The notes: generated by a model not told the origin, from the letters alone. DNA of 64,000 nt from Thiosulfatimonas sediminis (GCF_011398355.1 NZ_AP021889.1:1798001-1862000), one strand, 5' to 3'. Shown: positions 9,280-18,072, counted from the first letter of the stretch. Numbers and translations are program-made.

Positions 9280-10746
9280 ATGTCTACGATTGATAAAGAA
9301 AAAGACGATTTGGCCACGCAACAAATGGTCGAGATGCTGCAAAGCATGGATAAAGAAACCGATATAGGTTCAACCCCATTGAACAGCGATGAAATCGACC
9401 TCGACACTCTGTTGAACGACATCGACCACATTGAAAATCAATCCGAACCCGAGGCTTATCAGCAAGTCAAAACCGATGACACCTTGCTTGACCGAGATGC
9501 GCTGGATGCTCGCCAAAACAGCGATGACGAACTAAATGAAGCCATGCATGAAATGGACAGCGCGCTTTATACAAATAGCACCACTAACGCAGCCGATGAT
9601 TTTATGGATATGCCAGACTTGCAAGACGCGCCACAAGACCATTCGGATATTTCTGCTGTTGACGACTTACTCATCGACACCCAATCCATGCCGGAAAACA
9701 ACGCCGAAATTGAAGAAGTCACCACACCTGAGCCCGATTCCACCGCCAAATTGAATATCGATTTTGATCACGAACTAGCACAACAAATATTAGCCGCCGC
9801 GCAACAACAAAGTGCCGCGAGCGTGCTCGATGATGCTAGACAACAAGCACTGGATAATGAACTGTCTGCCTTAGAAGAAAACAGCAAGACCTTACTTGCG
9901 CAAACGCTTGAAAATGAATTTGACGACCTTGACGACGACATGGATTTTAAAGTCGACAGTGAAGGTCTTTTGAGCGACCCTGATGACGAGTCAGAACTTG
10001 AATCCGAGTCAGGACTTGAATCCGAGTCAGAATTTGAATCCGAGTCAGAACTTGAATCCGAGTCAGAACTTGAATCCGAGTCAGAACTTGAATCCGAGTC
10101 AGAACTTGAATCCGAGTCAGGACTTGAATCCGAGTCAGAATTTGAATCCGAGTCAGAATTTGAATCCGAGTCAGAACTTGAATCTGAGTCAGAACTTGAA
10201 TCCGAGTCAGAACTTGAATCCGAGTCAGAACTTGAATCCGAGTCAGAACTTGAATCCGAGTCAGAACTCGACACGGTAGAAACGCCTATAGACACATCTG
10301 TCTACTCAGAACCTCAGAGCCCCTCACCAGAAGAAGAATCCAACGCGAGCGATGAAAAACGCCAACTGCTCAAGCTCGTTGAACAAACCAATCAATCGGT
10401 TGACATTATGAGTGCAGCAATTGAACTGGAAAAACAGAGCCACGAAATTATTGAGCAACTAAGCATGACGGCCAAAATGACCACAAAAGTCGCCCTATCA
10501 ACTGCACAAAAAGCACAAGCCACGGCAGAAAGTGCTCAACAGGCGATTGAAAAAACGTTTGCCGCTATCGAACGCGCCCGCCAAATCACCCAACAAGCAA
10601 AATATCAAATCGATATGGCAGCACTTAAACGCTTTGACGACAGTCAAATCGATGACATCCTTGAGCAAATCCAACAACGCAATCAAGCATTACAGATTTC
10701 AAATAGCGAGCTTGCAAAACGCGTTGCCAAACTTTATCAATCTTAG
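9280..10746 (+). CDS. Highly acidic Ser-Glu repeat protein with C-terminal coiled coil
   Basis: I do not recognise a named family. The first 240 residues are acidic and Asp/Gln-rich without a signal peptide. Residues about 237-330 consist of a six-residue ESELES-type repeat encoded by an 18-bp tandem repeat. The last 140 residues are predicted helical, rich in Gln and Ala, with heptad-like spacing typical of coiled coils. The next gene begins a few nucleotides later and has a similar Ala/Gln coiled coil plus one membrane segment. The two products may interact; that is inference. Confidence 0.75.
   Translation: MSTIDKEKDDLATQQMVEMLQSMDKETDIGSTPLNSDEIDLDTLLNDIDHIENQSEPEAYQQVKTDDTLLDRDALDARQNSDDELNEAMHEMDSALYTNSTTNAADDFMDMPDLQDAPQDHSDISAVDDLLIDTQSMPENNAEIEEVTTPEPDSTAKLNIDFDHELAQQILAAAQQQSAASVLDDARQQALDNELSALEENSKTLLAQTLENEFDDLDDDMDFKVDSEGLLSDPDDESELESESGLESESEFESESELESESELESESELESESELESESGLESESEFESESEFESESELESESELESESELESESELESESELESESELDTVETPIDTSVYSEPQSPSPEEESNASDEKRQLLKLVEQTNQSVDIMSAAIELEKQSHEIIEQLSMTAKMTTKVALSTAQKAQATAESAQQAIEKTFAAIERARQITQQAKYQIDMAALKRFDDSQIDDILEQIQQRNQALQISNSELAKRVAKLYQS
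9988..10269 (+). repeat. 18-bp tandem repeat within the acidic protein gene
   Basis: About 15-16 near-identical copies of an 18-bp unit (GAACTTGAATCCGAGTCA and one- to two-base variants) in frame, coding Glu-Leu-Glu-Ser-Glu-Ser. Variants such as GGACTT or GAATTT replace Leu context in some copies. Copy number probably varies between strains by slippage. Confidence 0.95.
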
Positions 10747-10755
10747 GATATGAGC

Positions 10756-11991
10756 ATGAATGATAATGATAAGGTAGATGATCTTCTCGATGCCGTCGCT
10801 GGACTGGATCTTGCCGAAGACAATCTAGTCAATCGCATCGAGCAACAGCAACAGCAACAAAGCGAGCTCAATAACGTATCTGCTGGTGCAAAAATGGACG
10901 CTTCCTTAATCGCTCTAGAAGCGGCTAAAGCCGCTCAGGAGGCGGCAACCCAAAGCCAAGAAGCCGCACAAGCCAGCTTAAAACTCTCTGAAAAAATGCG
11001 CGAACATACTGATGAACTCAGTAACGCCAACTTTAATTGGCGTCAATCGATACGCAATGCCGCAAAAGAGCTTGGCGATAGCAAAAAACTTTTTGGAGCG
11101 ATGCTTATCATCACTCTAATGTTAGCACTCGCCTCAATTGCCCTCATGGGCACGGCCTATTACCAACTTAACAACAAACAAGAACAACTAAAAGGCGAAA
11201 TTTTAGATATTATCCAAACTGAAAACGCCCTTTTCAAACGCGACCTCTCTATCAAAATTGACGACCTAAGTGCACAGATAGAAGCTAGTCGATTCTATGT
11301 CGAAAAAATGGCTAATGCTCAGCCAAAAACCGAAACGGATACCATTGTAGAGAATCACGCCACACCAACCACCACATCAGAAAAGATAACAGCACCAGCC
11401 ATGGATGAGCATCACGCTGACGGCGCAATTCATGCTCCAAGCGAAACCCACAACGATACTCTATTGACTGAACCAGAAACAACGACAGCGCAGCAGTTTA
11501 CTCATCTTGAAAACCACACAGCCAAAATGAATACCCAAGAAATAGAGATCGCAATTCAAAATCAATTGCAGCCAGTTTATGCGACCCTAAACCAACAGAT
11601 CACTCAACTCAGTCAACAACAGCTTCAACTCAGTCAAGCATTAAGCAAACTAACCGAAAAACAATTCGCTAAAAATGCGCCTCAACAAGAAGCACTGACA
11701 CGATTAGAGCTGAACGATAAACAAAGCCAACAACTGGCCGATATTCGCTGGTTAGTTTCAAAGCATGACACCCTACTAAAATCAATTAACGAACAACTTC
11801 AGACACTAAAAACACCCAATACAAATCCACAAAAAGAACAAGAATCGCAGCAAAGACTTGAATCGCAATTCAATCAAATGCAAACCCAACAAAAATTAAT
11901 TGAAGAGCAACTCGCCAAACTGCAACGAAATGTCGAGCTTATTATGCAAAAAGTCGACCAAGAAAAACCCTATAGCTATAAAGCAAAATAA
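10756..11991 (+). CDS. Single-pass membrane protein with long coiled coils
   Basis: Unrecognised family, about 411 residues. N-terminal 110 residues are Gln/Ala/Glu-rich and helical; one transmembrane segment (LFGAMLIITLMLALASIALM, near residue 115-135) follows; the rest is periplasmic or cytoplasmic coiled coil with many Gln and Lys residues. An ATG lies two codons earlier at 10750, but AGGA is better spaced for the ATG at 10756. It is linked to the acidic repeat gene (stop to start about 10 nt), which suggests a joint envelope or cytoskeletal function. Function unknown. Confidence 0.75.
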   Translation: MNDNDKVDDLLDAVAGLDLAEDNLVNRIEQQQQQQSELNNVSAGAKMDASLIALEAAKAAQEAATQSQEAAQASLKLSEKMREHTDELSNANFNWRQSIRNAAKELGDSKKLFGAMLIITLMLALASIALMGTAYYQLNNKQEQLKGEILDIIQTENALFKRDLSIKIDDLSAQIEASRFYVEKMANAQPKTETDTIVENHATPTTTSEKITAPAMDEHHADGAIHAPSETHNDTLLTEPETTTAQQFTHLENHTAKMNTQEIEIAIQNQLQPVYATLNQQITQLSQQQLQLSQALSKLTEKQFAKNAPQQEALTRLELNDKQSQQLADIRWLVSKHDTLLKSINEQLQTLKTPNTNPQKEQESQQRLESQFNQMQTQQKLIEEQLAKLQRNVELIMQKVDQEKPYSYKAK

Positions 11992-12270
11992 CCTCACCAT
12001 TGTCGATTGCGCGCAAAGAGCGCAATTGACGCAACCTAACAACAATTCAATTTGGGCATGTTATCCGCATCGTATTTGCCACGCTCTGCCAAAAAGGCAG
12101 TTAAATCAAAGGATACTTTTAGAGCGACTTCAGATACTTGATGAAAGGTATCACAAAAAAATGATGAAACCGCCCTGCACACTTTAGATATCAGCATTTA
12201 AACAGGTACATAAACAGATTTCGAATGCTGAACCGGCATATTTCCCCACAGTGGCGAATTTTGGGTAATA

Positions 12271-12317
12271 AAAAAGCCCTGACTGAATCGGCTGAAAACC
12301 GCGCCAGTCAAGGCTTT
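12271..12317 (-). terminator. Terminator of the tRNA-fMet gene (reverse strand)
   Basis: Reverse-strand stem AAAGCC-TGACTG/CAGTCA-GGCTTT with a loop of about 19 nt, followed by a run of T, 7 nt beyond the tRNA CCA end. It belongs to the interrupted host tRNA. Confidence 0.8.
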
Positions 12318-12323
12318 GGAATG

Positions 12324-12381
<58 letters not shown>

Positions 12382-12491
12382 ACTTTTATCACAAAACCTT
12401 TTACAGTTCCAAAAATTTGTGATAAATTTATCTCAAACATTTGGTAAAAGCTATATCAGCAGCCTTTATCTATTACTTTGTGAAGGGTTAC

Positions 12492-12530
12492 AAAACCCAG
12501 ATTTTCGGTCAGGAAAATCTGGGTTTTTTT
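12492..12530 (+). terminator. Strong bidirectional hairpin at the element end
   Basis: AAACCCAGATTTTC/GAAAATCTGGGTTT with a 5-nt loop and a 7-T tail on the plus strand. It lies between the att fragment and the integrase and probably insulates host and element transcription. Confidence 0.8.
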
Positions 12531-12654
12531 ATGTCTCAAACTTATTCAATTCCAGACAGTAAAAAAACCTTCAACGCCAATTTTAGGCGAAAGCATGGAA
12601 AAAGTAAACATTCCTCAAACTTGTTGATAACCCTATACTTTTTTATGTGGCTGT

Positions 12655-13503
12655 TTAAAAATCCTCAACATAAGGCCTTAAATCCTTATAGCCATAATGC
12701 GCATAGCGCTGCACCGACTGCAAACTAGACCAACCGCCTAGCTTCTGAAGAATCTCCAAAGGCGTGCCACGCTGAACGTGCCAAGTCGCCCAGGTATGCC
12801 GTAGATCATGCCACCTAAAATCACGAATACCACAAGAGTCAACTGCCTCTCTAAAAGCTTTGGTACTGGCTTTTTTCACCGGATTACCACGAAAAGTAAA
12901 CACGCGATCCGGGTGATTGCCGCGATTACGCTTCAAAATCTCCAACGCTTTTTCCGTTAAAGGCACCATAAAAGGATTATCGGATTTCAGGACATCATCC
13001 CCTTCAACGACAATCACTTTTTCTGAAAAATGAATCTGATCCCAACGTAGCCGTGTTACGTTCGATTCGCGTAAACCGGTTTCAACGGAAAACAGCATCA
13101 TATCGGCTAAATGCTCTGGCAACCGGTGCGCTAAACGCTTCACCTGGTTTCGTGTTAACCACCGCACCCGCGTATTACCCGACTCAGTAAACATTTTGAT
13201 GAATGGCAGCTCACCATCGATCACCTCCCATTCGCGCTTTGCTTTATTCAGCAAAGATCGTAGTTTCTGTAATGTACGATTAATCGTAGTGTTGCTTACG
13301 CCGTCATCTTGCCGTTTAAGAATGAATTCATTGATCATCTTGCGATCGATCTGATCAATAAATGGATTACCAACGACTTCACTAAAACGCTTAAACTGGC
13401 TCAACTCATTGACTGAATCTTTATTATTGGTTTCTTTCTGATAGCGTGCAACGGCGGTATTGTAGCGAAGCCGTTTCGACTGTATTTTTATTCTTTTAGT
13501 CAT
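12655..13503 (-). CDS. int: Tyrosine integrase (site-specific recombinase) of the ICE
   Basis: Catalyses insertion into and excision from the tRNA-fMet gene 275 nt away. It has an N-terminal SAM-like core-binding domain (about 30-110) and a catalytic domain with Arg in ETGLRESNVTRLRW, the HDLRHTWATW box (His-x-x-Arg) and the nucleophile Tyr in SVQRYAHY. At 282 residues it is shorter than many ICE integrases and starts directly with the core-binding region, so the arm-binding domain is small or absent. Its ATG overlaps the end of the relaxase gene by 8 nt, so its translation is probably coupled to the relaxase. Confidence 0.92.
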   Translation of the reverse strand: MTKRIKIQSKRLRYNTAVARYQKETNNKDSVNELSQFKRFSEVVGNPFIDQIDRKMINEFILKRQDDGVSNTTINRTLQKLRSLLNKAKREWEVIDGELPFIKMFTESGNTRVRWLTRNQVKRLAHRLPEHLADMMLFSVETGLRESNVTRLRWDQIHFSEKVIVVEGDDVLKSDNPFMVPLTEKALEILKRNRGNHPDRVFTFRGNPVKKASTKAFREAVDSCGIRDFRWHDLRHTWATWHVQRGTPLEILQKLGGWSSLQSVQRYAHYGYKDLRPYVEDF

Positions 13504-15589
13504 TGATAAGGCGTAAATATTCGTTAATTTGGGAGGACTTCAGGCCAATCTTTTGCGGATCCGGAATCAAAATGCCTTTGATCACTCTAGGCGCATTACG
13601 CCCGGATTTAGAACTAATCTCGTACTGAAAAATATTGTCACCGCGCTGCGTCTTCAGATTGATCTTTTTCTTGGTCAGGTCTTTTTGCGCAATCGTCCAG
13701 GACACTCTTGTTTGACGCTCAAACGTCTTAAAGATTGCCGGACTGACCAGGAACAAACCTTCTTCAACAAAGTGCACTTGGTTCGCTGGGTTATTGGCCG
13801 GAATTTTACCTTCTGCAACCCCTGCCGTCAGCCATTTAATAAACAGCGCTGCCGGACAATCAGGGTCGTCAAACTCAATCTGGCTATCAGCCTGCTCTGC
13901 GACTTTTTCATTATGATATGCAACGGAGTTTGAGCGCCCCTTTGCCGCCTTAGCTTTAATATCCTCAAGCATAGCTTCTCGATCGACACTTGCTAATTCT
14001 GGCTCCACCTGTTTTTTGGATTTGAGTTGAGATTTAGGTTCAGCCGGTTGCGGTTTTTTAGACGCTTTAGCGGCTTTCTCTTCTGGATCCGGTAAAACCA
14101 GGTCTTCAATGGCGTCCATATCATCGAAATCATCGGTTTCAGCAAAGTCACTAAAATCACCAATTAGGTCGTCGGTACTCGGCACCGGCGCAGCTAACAA
14201 CGCATCCAACTCATCAAGTTCCGGAGGCAATGAATCCTCTTGCTTATTGCTCGTCTTACTCTCTTCCGGAACCGTTTTACTCTTCGGCTTCGATTCTGGC
14301 TCATACTTTTTAGGTTCAGCTTTAGCCGGTGGTGGCTTTGGTTCAGATTTCTTAGCTTTGGAATCTGGTTGCGGAACGGCTTTTTCTGGTTCAGTTTTAA
14401 CGCTCTGACTATCAGTCTGATCAATAGGCTTGCCATTGACATCGATAGGGGTCACATTTTGATTCGCCGGTTGCTCCGGTCGATCATCAAGACTTGGCCA
14501 AACTTTAGCGGCATCAAAACACAGTAAGGAAAAATTCATTTCCCAATCATCGATCTGCACCTTGCAGCGCCAGATTGCTTTATCTTCATTTGGAAGCAAG
14601 ACTTTGAACTGCTGTAATTCGTCCATCAAGCGATCGTTACGGCTCGGCACCGATTGCCCATCTTTGCGCATTCGATCCTTCACCTCGTCTAATAAACGCT
14701 TAGAAACGAAATACACACGGTCATTAGCGGTAAAAGCCGCTGCACCTTTGCGGTTAATCGGCATGGCATCTTCAGCAAGCATCTGTTGCAGCGTATGCAA
14801 GAATCGCTCATGAAGCGGACGTTCAGCCGTCGTTGCAACCACTTGCTGCACATCACCACCAAGATTTGCAGCAACACTTATCTGATCAGCTTTTTGAATG
14901 ATCTCTGAAATCAAAGGCGTGGAGCTGTAATCCCCACTCAAGAAATAACATAAGTGCTGAAAGACCAAGGGATCGGCACAAAGCCATTCGATGGCTCTTT
15001 CATCCAAAATCTTGTGCATTACCATCATCGGTAAACGCTCATGTAGCTTGTGAACCCGCCCTTTGTGATAACGGATCTCATACACTTCCGGCATCGAGGA
15101 TGTGGACAGTAAATTCCACCGCAGGCCGGTTTTCGCCACAAAACTAAAATCAGTAACCGGCTTACCAATATCATGCAGGAGTGCCGAAACAAAAACCGCA
15201 TACGTCCAAATATCTTTTTTTCGCTCAATGTCTTCAGCAATAACACCTGGCGGCAAAATCTGCCCCCTGCGGATTCTCAGTGCATTTACAATGACTTCCA
15301 AGTTATGCTCTAGCATTCCGCCTTCATAAGCATGATGATGCACCTCACTCGCTGGTGACAATTGAACAGCTTCAGCATAGCGCTCGATCGGTTTACGATA
15401 ATAATGTTCAAAGTGCTCTGGGGTTAAACCGGCGATTTCACGAATCTCATTCAACTCACTTTGATGTGGTGTCAACAACTCTTTAGCCGTCAACACCCGC
15501 ATCCAATGCACTTTTTTCGGCACGGAAAAAACTTCCTCTACCGGTTTAGCAAATAACCGACCGGCGAAACTCTTTAATGCTTGGTACAT
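13496..15589 (-). CDS. traI: MOBH-family conjugative relaxase (TraI of SXT/ICEclc type)
   Basis: Nicks oriT and leads the transferred strand. The N-terminal part matches the TraI_2 domain: HHHAYEGGMLEHN near residues 84-96 and LLHDIGKP near 138-144 form the HD-type metal site diagnostic of MOBH relaxases. A Pro/Lys/Glu-rich linker (about 350-530) follows, then the C-terminal TraI_2_C domain (about 570-690, DCPAALFIKWLTAGVAEGKI). Length of 697 is close to SXT TraI. It is in an operon with two small upstream genes and the integrase downstream. Confidence 0.92.
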   Translation of the reverse strand: MYQALKSFAGRLFAKPVEEVFSVPKKVHWMRVLTAKELLTPHQSELNEIREIAGLTPEHFEHYYRKPIERYAEAVQLSPASEVHHHAYEGGMLEHNLEVIVNALRIRRGQILPPGVIAEDIERKKDIWTYAVFVSALLHDIGKPVTDFSFVAKTGLRWNLLSTSSMPEVYEIRYHKGRVHKLHERLPMMVMHKILDERAIEWLCADPLVFQHLCYFLSGDYSSTPLISEIIQKADQISVAANLGGDVQQVVATTAERPLHERFLHTLQQMLAEDAMPINRKGAAAFTANDRVYFVSKRLLDEVKDRMRKDGQSVPSRNDRLMDELQQFKVLLPNEDKAIWRCKVQIDDWEMNFSLLCFDAAKVWPSLDDRPEQPANQNVTPIDVNGKPIDQTDSQSVKTEPEKAVPQPDSKAKKSEPKPPPAKAEPKKYEPESKPKSKTVPEESKTSNKQEDSLPPELDELDALLAAPVPSTDDLIGDFSDFAETDDFDDMDAIEDLVLPDPEEKAAKASKKPQPAEPKSQLKSKKQVEPELASVDREAMLEDIKAKAAKGRSNSVAYHNEKVAEQADSQIEFDDPDCPAALFIKWLTAGVAEGKIPANNPANQVHFVEEGLFLVSPAIFKTFERQTRVSWTIAQKDLTKKKINLKTQRGDNIFQYEISSKSGRNAPRVIKGILIPDPQKIGLKSSQINEYLRLIND

Positions 15590-15969
15590 AGCTTTTTATT
15601 AATCCATTGTGCAACATCTGCCAGGCTTAAAACCGGCTTAGCACTGATAAAACAATGAAAGTTTTCACATCGTTCAGCAAAGCAAATAATCGGCTCTTCA
15701 AGCGGATTCCAACGCTCATGTTTTACTAAGCAGGTCGCTTTAATTTTTAGCATTTCATGCTCCACCAAAATACTTGCAATTCGCAACTGCATGGCAGCAT
15801 GACACGCCTCGATCGACTCAAACAATTCGCTCTGCAATTCATCGAAATCGACTTCTAAGCCTATTAACCGGTCAATACCGATCAGATTTAGCTTTAACGT
15901 TTCAACAATCTGTTTAACAACTTGGTATCGATACTGTTCAAGAATAAGCTGATCAATTTTTTTCTTCAT
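15574..15969 (-). CDS. Unrecognised 131-residue protein upstream of the relaxase
   Basis: No family recognised. The product begins MKKKIDQLILEQYRYQVVKQ and has three to four Cys near the C-terminal half (KATCLVKHERW, ICFAERCENFHCF), which could bind a metal. The start at 15969 overlaps the upstream gene by 17 nt, and the stop overlaps the relaxase start by 16 nt. Such tight overlap implies translational coupling and a role with the relaxase or in DNA processing, but that is inference. Confidence 0.7.
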   Translation of the reverse strand: MKKKIDQLILEQYRYQVVKQIVETLKLNLIGIDRLIGLEVDFDELQSELFESIEACHAAMQLRIASILVEHEMLKIKATCLVKHERWNPLEEPIICFAERCENFHCFISAKPVLSLADVAQWINKKLCTKH

Positions 15970-16300
15970 AGCGCCAAAGTTGCTCACTAAACTCTTGATC
16001 ATTCCAAATACACAGGTTGAAAAACGCTCGCGCTTCCGGAAACACAAGTTTTCGATTCTCAAGCCCTTCAACCCGACGGATCCCCAAGTTGACTTGTTCG
16101 GTCGTTAATCCGCGCAATGCCTCAGAAAAAATTCGATAGCCCTCATCAACGCCTTGAAACCGGGCAAAATAATCGGTTGCGCCGAACTGATACAGGCGAT
16201 CAAAAACATTAAAAACACGATATACATGAGCATTTAAAGGCGTCACCTCCGCAGGCTTCACCATTCGCTGACCGTTAACCACATCCTTTCCTTTAGTCAA
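15953..16300 (-). CDS. Small protein resembling phage/ICE replication protein P domains
   Basis: A 115-residue protein. Residues 25-95 contain FDRLYQFGATDYFARFQG, then ALRGLTTEQVNLGIRRVE and FPEARAFFNLC, a layout like the helicase-loader-type P proteins of lambdoid phages and some ICEs. If right, it would recruit a replicative helicase to the element. The match is by pattern only. It is the first gene of the relaxase-integrase operon and starts about 20 nt from a -10-like CATAAT (16,319-16,324) served by the palindrome at 16,353. Confidence 0.6.
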   Translation of the reverse strand: MTKGKDVVNGQRMVKPAEVTPLNAHVYRVFNVFDRLYQFGATDYFARFQGVDEGYRIFSEALRGLTTEQVNLGIRRVEGLENRKLVFPEARAFFNLCIWNDQEFSEQLWRYEEKN

Positions 16301-16352
16301 TAATTAGGGATTTTGCGCATTATGTCAGATAAGACTATTTTCGCTATGAAAA

Positions 16353-16377
16353 CCAAGTGCAAAATTTCTGCACTTGG
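16353..16377. promoter_or_regulatory. Palindromic activator box (copy 1), bidirectional
   Basis: Perfect 9-bp arms CCAAGTGCA and TGCACTTGG separated by AAATTTC. Rightward, TATAAT starts 40 nt from its centre (16,405-16,410) before traT. Leftward, CATAAT starts 41 nt from its centre (16,324-16,319) before the relaxase operon. No good -35 is present on either side, which fits activator dependence. Confidence 0.8.
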
Positions 16378-16492
16378 AATTAATGTAAGTTTTTATCAAC
16401 ACGCTATAATACAACCCGAAAGTCGTAAACTTCATTTTAAAATTGAGTTTTAACAACAAAAAAACATCATTAACATCAGCAAGGAAATTTTC

Positions 16493-17218
16493 ATGAAAAC
16501 AATGAAACCTTTGATTATCGCCCTATCTCTAACTGGCATTGTGACCTTAAACGGCTGTTCGACCGTTGGAACCGCAATTGAAAAACGCAATCTAAGCGTT
16601 CAATCCAAAATGAGTAATTCGGTTTTCTTGGAACCGGTCAGCAATGACAAAAAAACCGTTTACATCCAAATTCGTAACTCTTCGGATCAAAGTATCGATA
16701 CCCAAGCAATGAATCAGCAATTAGCCAAAACACTTCAGTCAAAAGGGTATCGTGCCGTCAACGATCCTGCGCAAGCCAACTACGTTCTTCAGCAAAATAT
16801 CTTGTCTGTAAAAGAGACTAATAAGGATGACGCATACAATTCGATGGATGCCGGATTTGGTGGTGCCACTGCGGGCGTTTTGATGGCCGGATCAACAGGC
16901 AATAATTATGCAGGCGGTGCACTACTTGGTGCTGTAGCAGGCATTGCAGCTGATGCGCTGGTGAAGGATGTTTATTTCAACCTTGTCTCTGATATTCAAA
17001 TCAAAGAAAAGGCGAAAGGAAAAGTAAACTACACAACCCAAGCGAATGCAGGTAGCGGTACGTCGATGAATACTCGTCAAACGATTTCTGGCCAAAGCGA
17101 CTATCTAACGCACAGCACTCGTATTGTTGCGGTTGCAAACCAAGTAAACTTAGCATTTGACGAAGCCAAGCCAATGCTTGAAGATAAGCTAGTGAAATCG
17201 GTAGCCGGTATCTTCTAA
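16493..17218 (+). CDS. traT: TraT surface-exclusion / complement-resistance lipoprotein
   Basis: An outer-membrane lipoprotein that blocks redundant conjugation between cells carrying the same element. A signal peptide ends in the lipobox LNGC (Cys near 22). The mature part aligns by eye with F TraT: STVGTAIEKRNLSVQSKMS, IQIRNSSDQ, the two glycine-rich hydrophobic segments around 120-160, and the ending NLAFDEAKPMLEDKL. Length of 241 is normal. It is the only gene of a rightward unit and shares the palindrome with the relaxase operon; AAGGAAATTTTC precedes the ATG. Confidence 0.95.
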   Translation: MKTMKPLIIALSLTGIVTLNGCSTVGTAIEKRNLSVQSKMSNSVFLEPVSNDKKTVYIQIRNSSDQSIDTQAMNQQLAKTLQSKGYRAVNDPAQANYVLQQNILSVKETNKDDAYNSMDAGFGGATAGVLMAGSTGNNYAGGALLGAVAGIAADALVKDVYFNLVSDIQIKEKAKGKVNYTTQANAGSGTSMNTRQTISGQSDYLTHSTRIVAVANQVNLAFDEAKPMLEDKLVKSVAGIF

Positions 17219-17248
17219 ACCTAAACCGACTTCATAGCTCAAAAGCAA

Positions 17249-17276
17249 AAAGCTAGGTTCATAGCCTGGCTTTTTA
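17249..17276 (+). terminator. Terminator after traT
   Basis: Stem AAGCTAGG/CCTGGCTT with loop TTCATAG and T-rich tail on the plus strand; A-run on the other side allows use by the convergent gene. Confidence 0.75.
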
Positions 17277-17277
17277 T

Positions 17278-17550
17278 TTACCTGCCCAGCAGGTTATCGT
17301 AACAAGCATCAATCTCTTCACTAATCCGCTGAAATATCTCATTTTCAATACGATAAATTTCTTCTTCATTCAGATATTTACGAATAATTTCTGCCAACTC
17401 TTTTGCGGTCAAATAGAAAACAATATCAGCGACTAATTTCTTAGCGACCGCTTCAGATAAGTTGGCCGCAATACACCGGCCATCAAACCAAACCGAAAAT
17501 TTTCCGTCGCCGTCAGGCCTGACGACAAACTGACTCTCACATAAATTCAT
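17278..17550 (-). CDS. Hypothetical 90-residue acidic protein
   Basis: Not recognised. It starts MNLCESQFVVRPDGDG with AGGAG 7 nt upstream and contains DGRCIAANLSEAVAKKLVADIV, then a Glu-rich helical half. No signal peptide or membrane segment. It is a single leftward gene convergent to traT. The layout (short beta N-terminus, helical acidic C-terminus) is seen in many small phage and ICE proteins of unknown role. Confidence 0.65.
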   Translation of the reverse strand: MNLCESQFVVRPDGDGKFSVWFDGRCIAANLSEAVAKKLVADIVFYLTAKELAEIIRKYLNEEEIYRIENEIFQRISEEIDACYDNLLGR

Positions 17551-17670
17551 AATAAACTCCTGTTTTAAATTCAGAACCATCATCCCAGCCCCCGATGATA
17601 GAAAACAAGAGATTCTTTAAAAAGAACAGGAATAAACAAAAAATTTTCGATTTGCTAAAATTGAATGGCA

Positions 17671-17884
17671 TTTTGATGATTTATCATCAGGCCTTTGCTT
17701 ACTGCGGTAAGCACCTTTAAACGCCGCCTAGCGTTGTCAAATAACTAGGCACCATTAGCTGACCTAACGGCTTTATTAGTCAGCAACCGGCTCGCCGGTC
17801 GAAGCCATTTTTTTATCAACCCTATGGGATATGCCAATCCCATAGGGAAACGGCGTATCTCATTTTTACTTTGGAGGTACGCCT
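17671..17884 (+). promoter_or_regulatory. Structured leader RNA 1 (double-pseudoknot type) before a micro-membrane gene
   Basis: Begins with hairpin GATGAT-TT-ATCATC, then CCTTTGC-hairpin-ACCTTTAA. A first pseudoknot has stem AACGC/GCGTT, with loop GCCTAG pairing to a later CTAGGC. A second has stem GCTGAC/GTCAGC, whose loop GGCTT pairs to AAGCC beyond hairpin ACCGG-CTCG-CCGGT. The platform holds GATATGCC (17,828-17,835), GGCGTATCTC (17,852-17,861) and GGAGGTACGCC (17,873-17,883); the middle strand can pair with either neighbour, so the ribosome site can be hidden. About 240 nt are repeated inverted at 26,397-26,637. Confidence 0.8.
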
Positions 17885-18070
17885 TTGAATCAAGAGCAAA
17901 AAACATTTTTGGCAAGAGCGGTAGAAATTACGGCCTTTGGTCAATTTGGCGCATTCGGTTATCCAGCCCTATTGAAGGGTGACTGGATCATCGTTGCAAT
18001 TACTTGCTTAGCTGTCCTGACGCTACTAGCAACAACGTATGCTATACTCTCAATCAATACAGGAGATTAA
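17885..18070 (+). CDS. Small membrane protein, paralogue of the 26,213-26,404 product
   Basis: A 61-residue protein with a TTG start 7 nt after GGAGG; its inverted-repeat paralogue has ATG at the same place. The N-terminus (ARAVEITAFGQFGAFGYPAL) matches the paralogue (ETAKLIAIAQFGYFGYKSL), and one hydrophobic helix (IIVAITCLAVLTLLATTYAIL) follows. Function unknown. It is translated from leader RNA 1 and followed directly by another micro-membrane gene. Confidence 0.8.
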   Translation: MNQEQKTFLARAVEITAFGQFGAFGYPALLKGDWIIVAITCLAVLTLLATTYAILSINTGD

Positions 18071-18072
18071 CC

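Noticed and set aside
9768-10295. Frames opposite the acidic repeat gene coding Ser-Asp repeats
   Set aside because: Antisense shadows of the 18-bp repeat; no start signals.
12441-12728. Short rightward frame near the att site
   Set aside because: It crosses a strong terminator hairpin and overlaps the integrase; no ribosome site.
17671-17884. Hammerhead or twister ribozyme in the leaders
   Set aside because: No CUGANGA...GAAA core or other known ribozyme consensus was seen.
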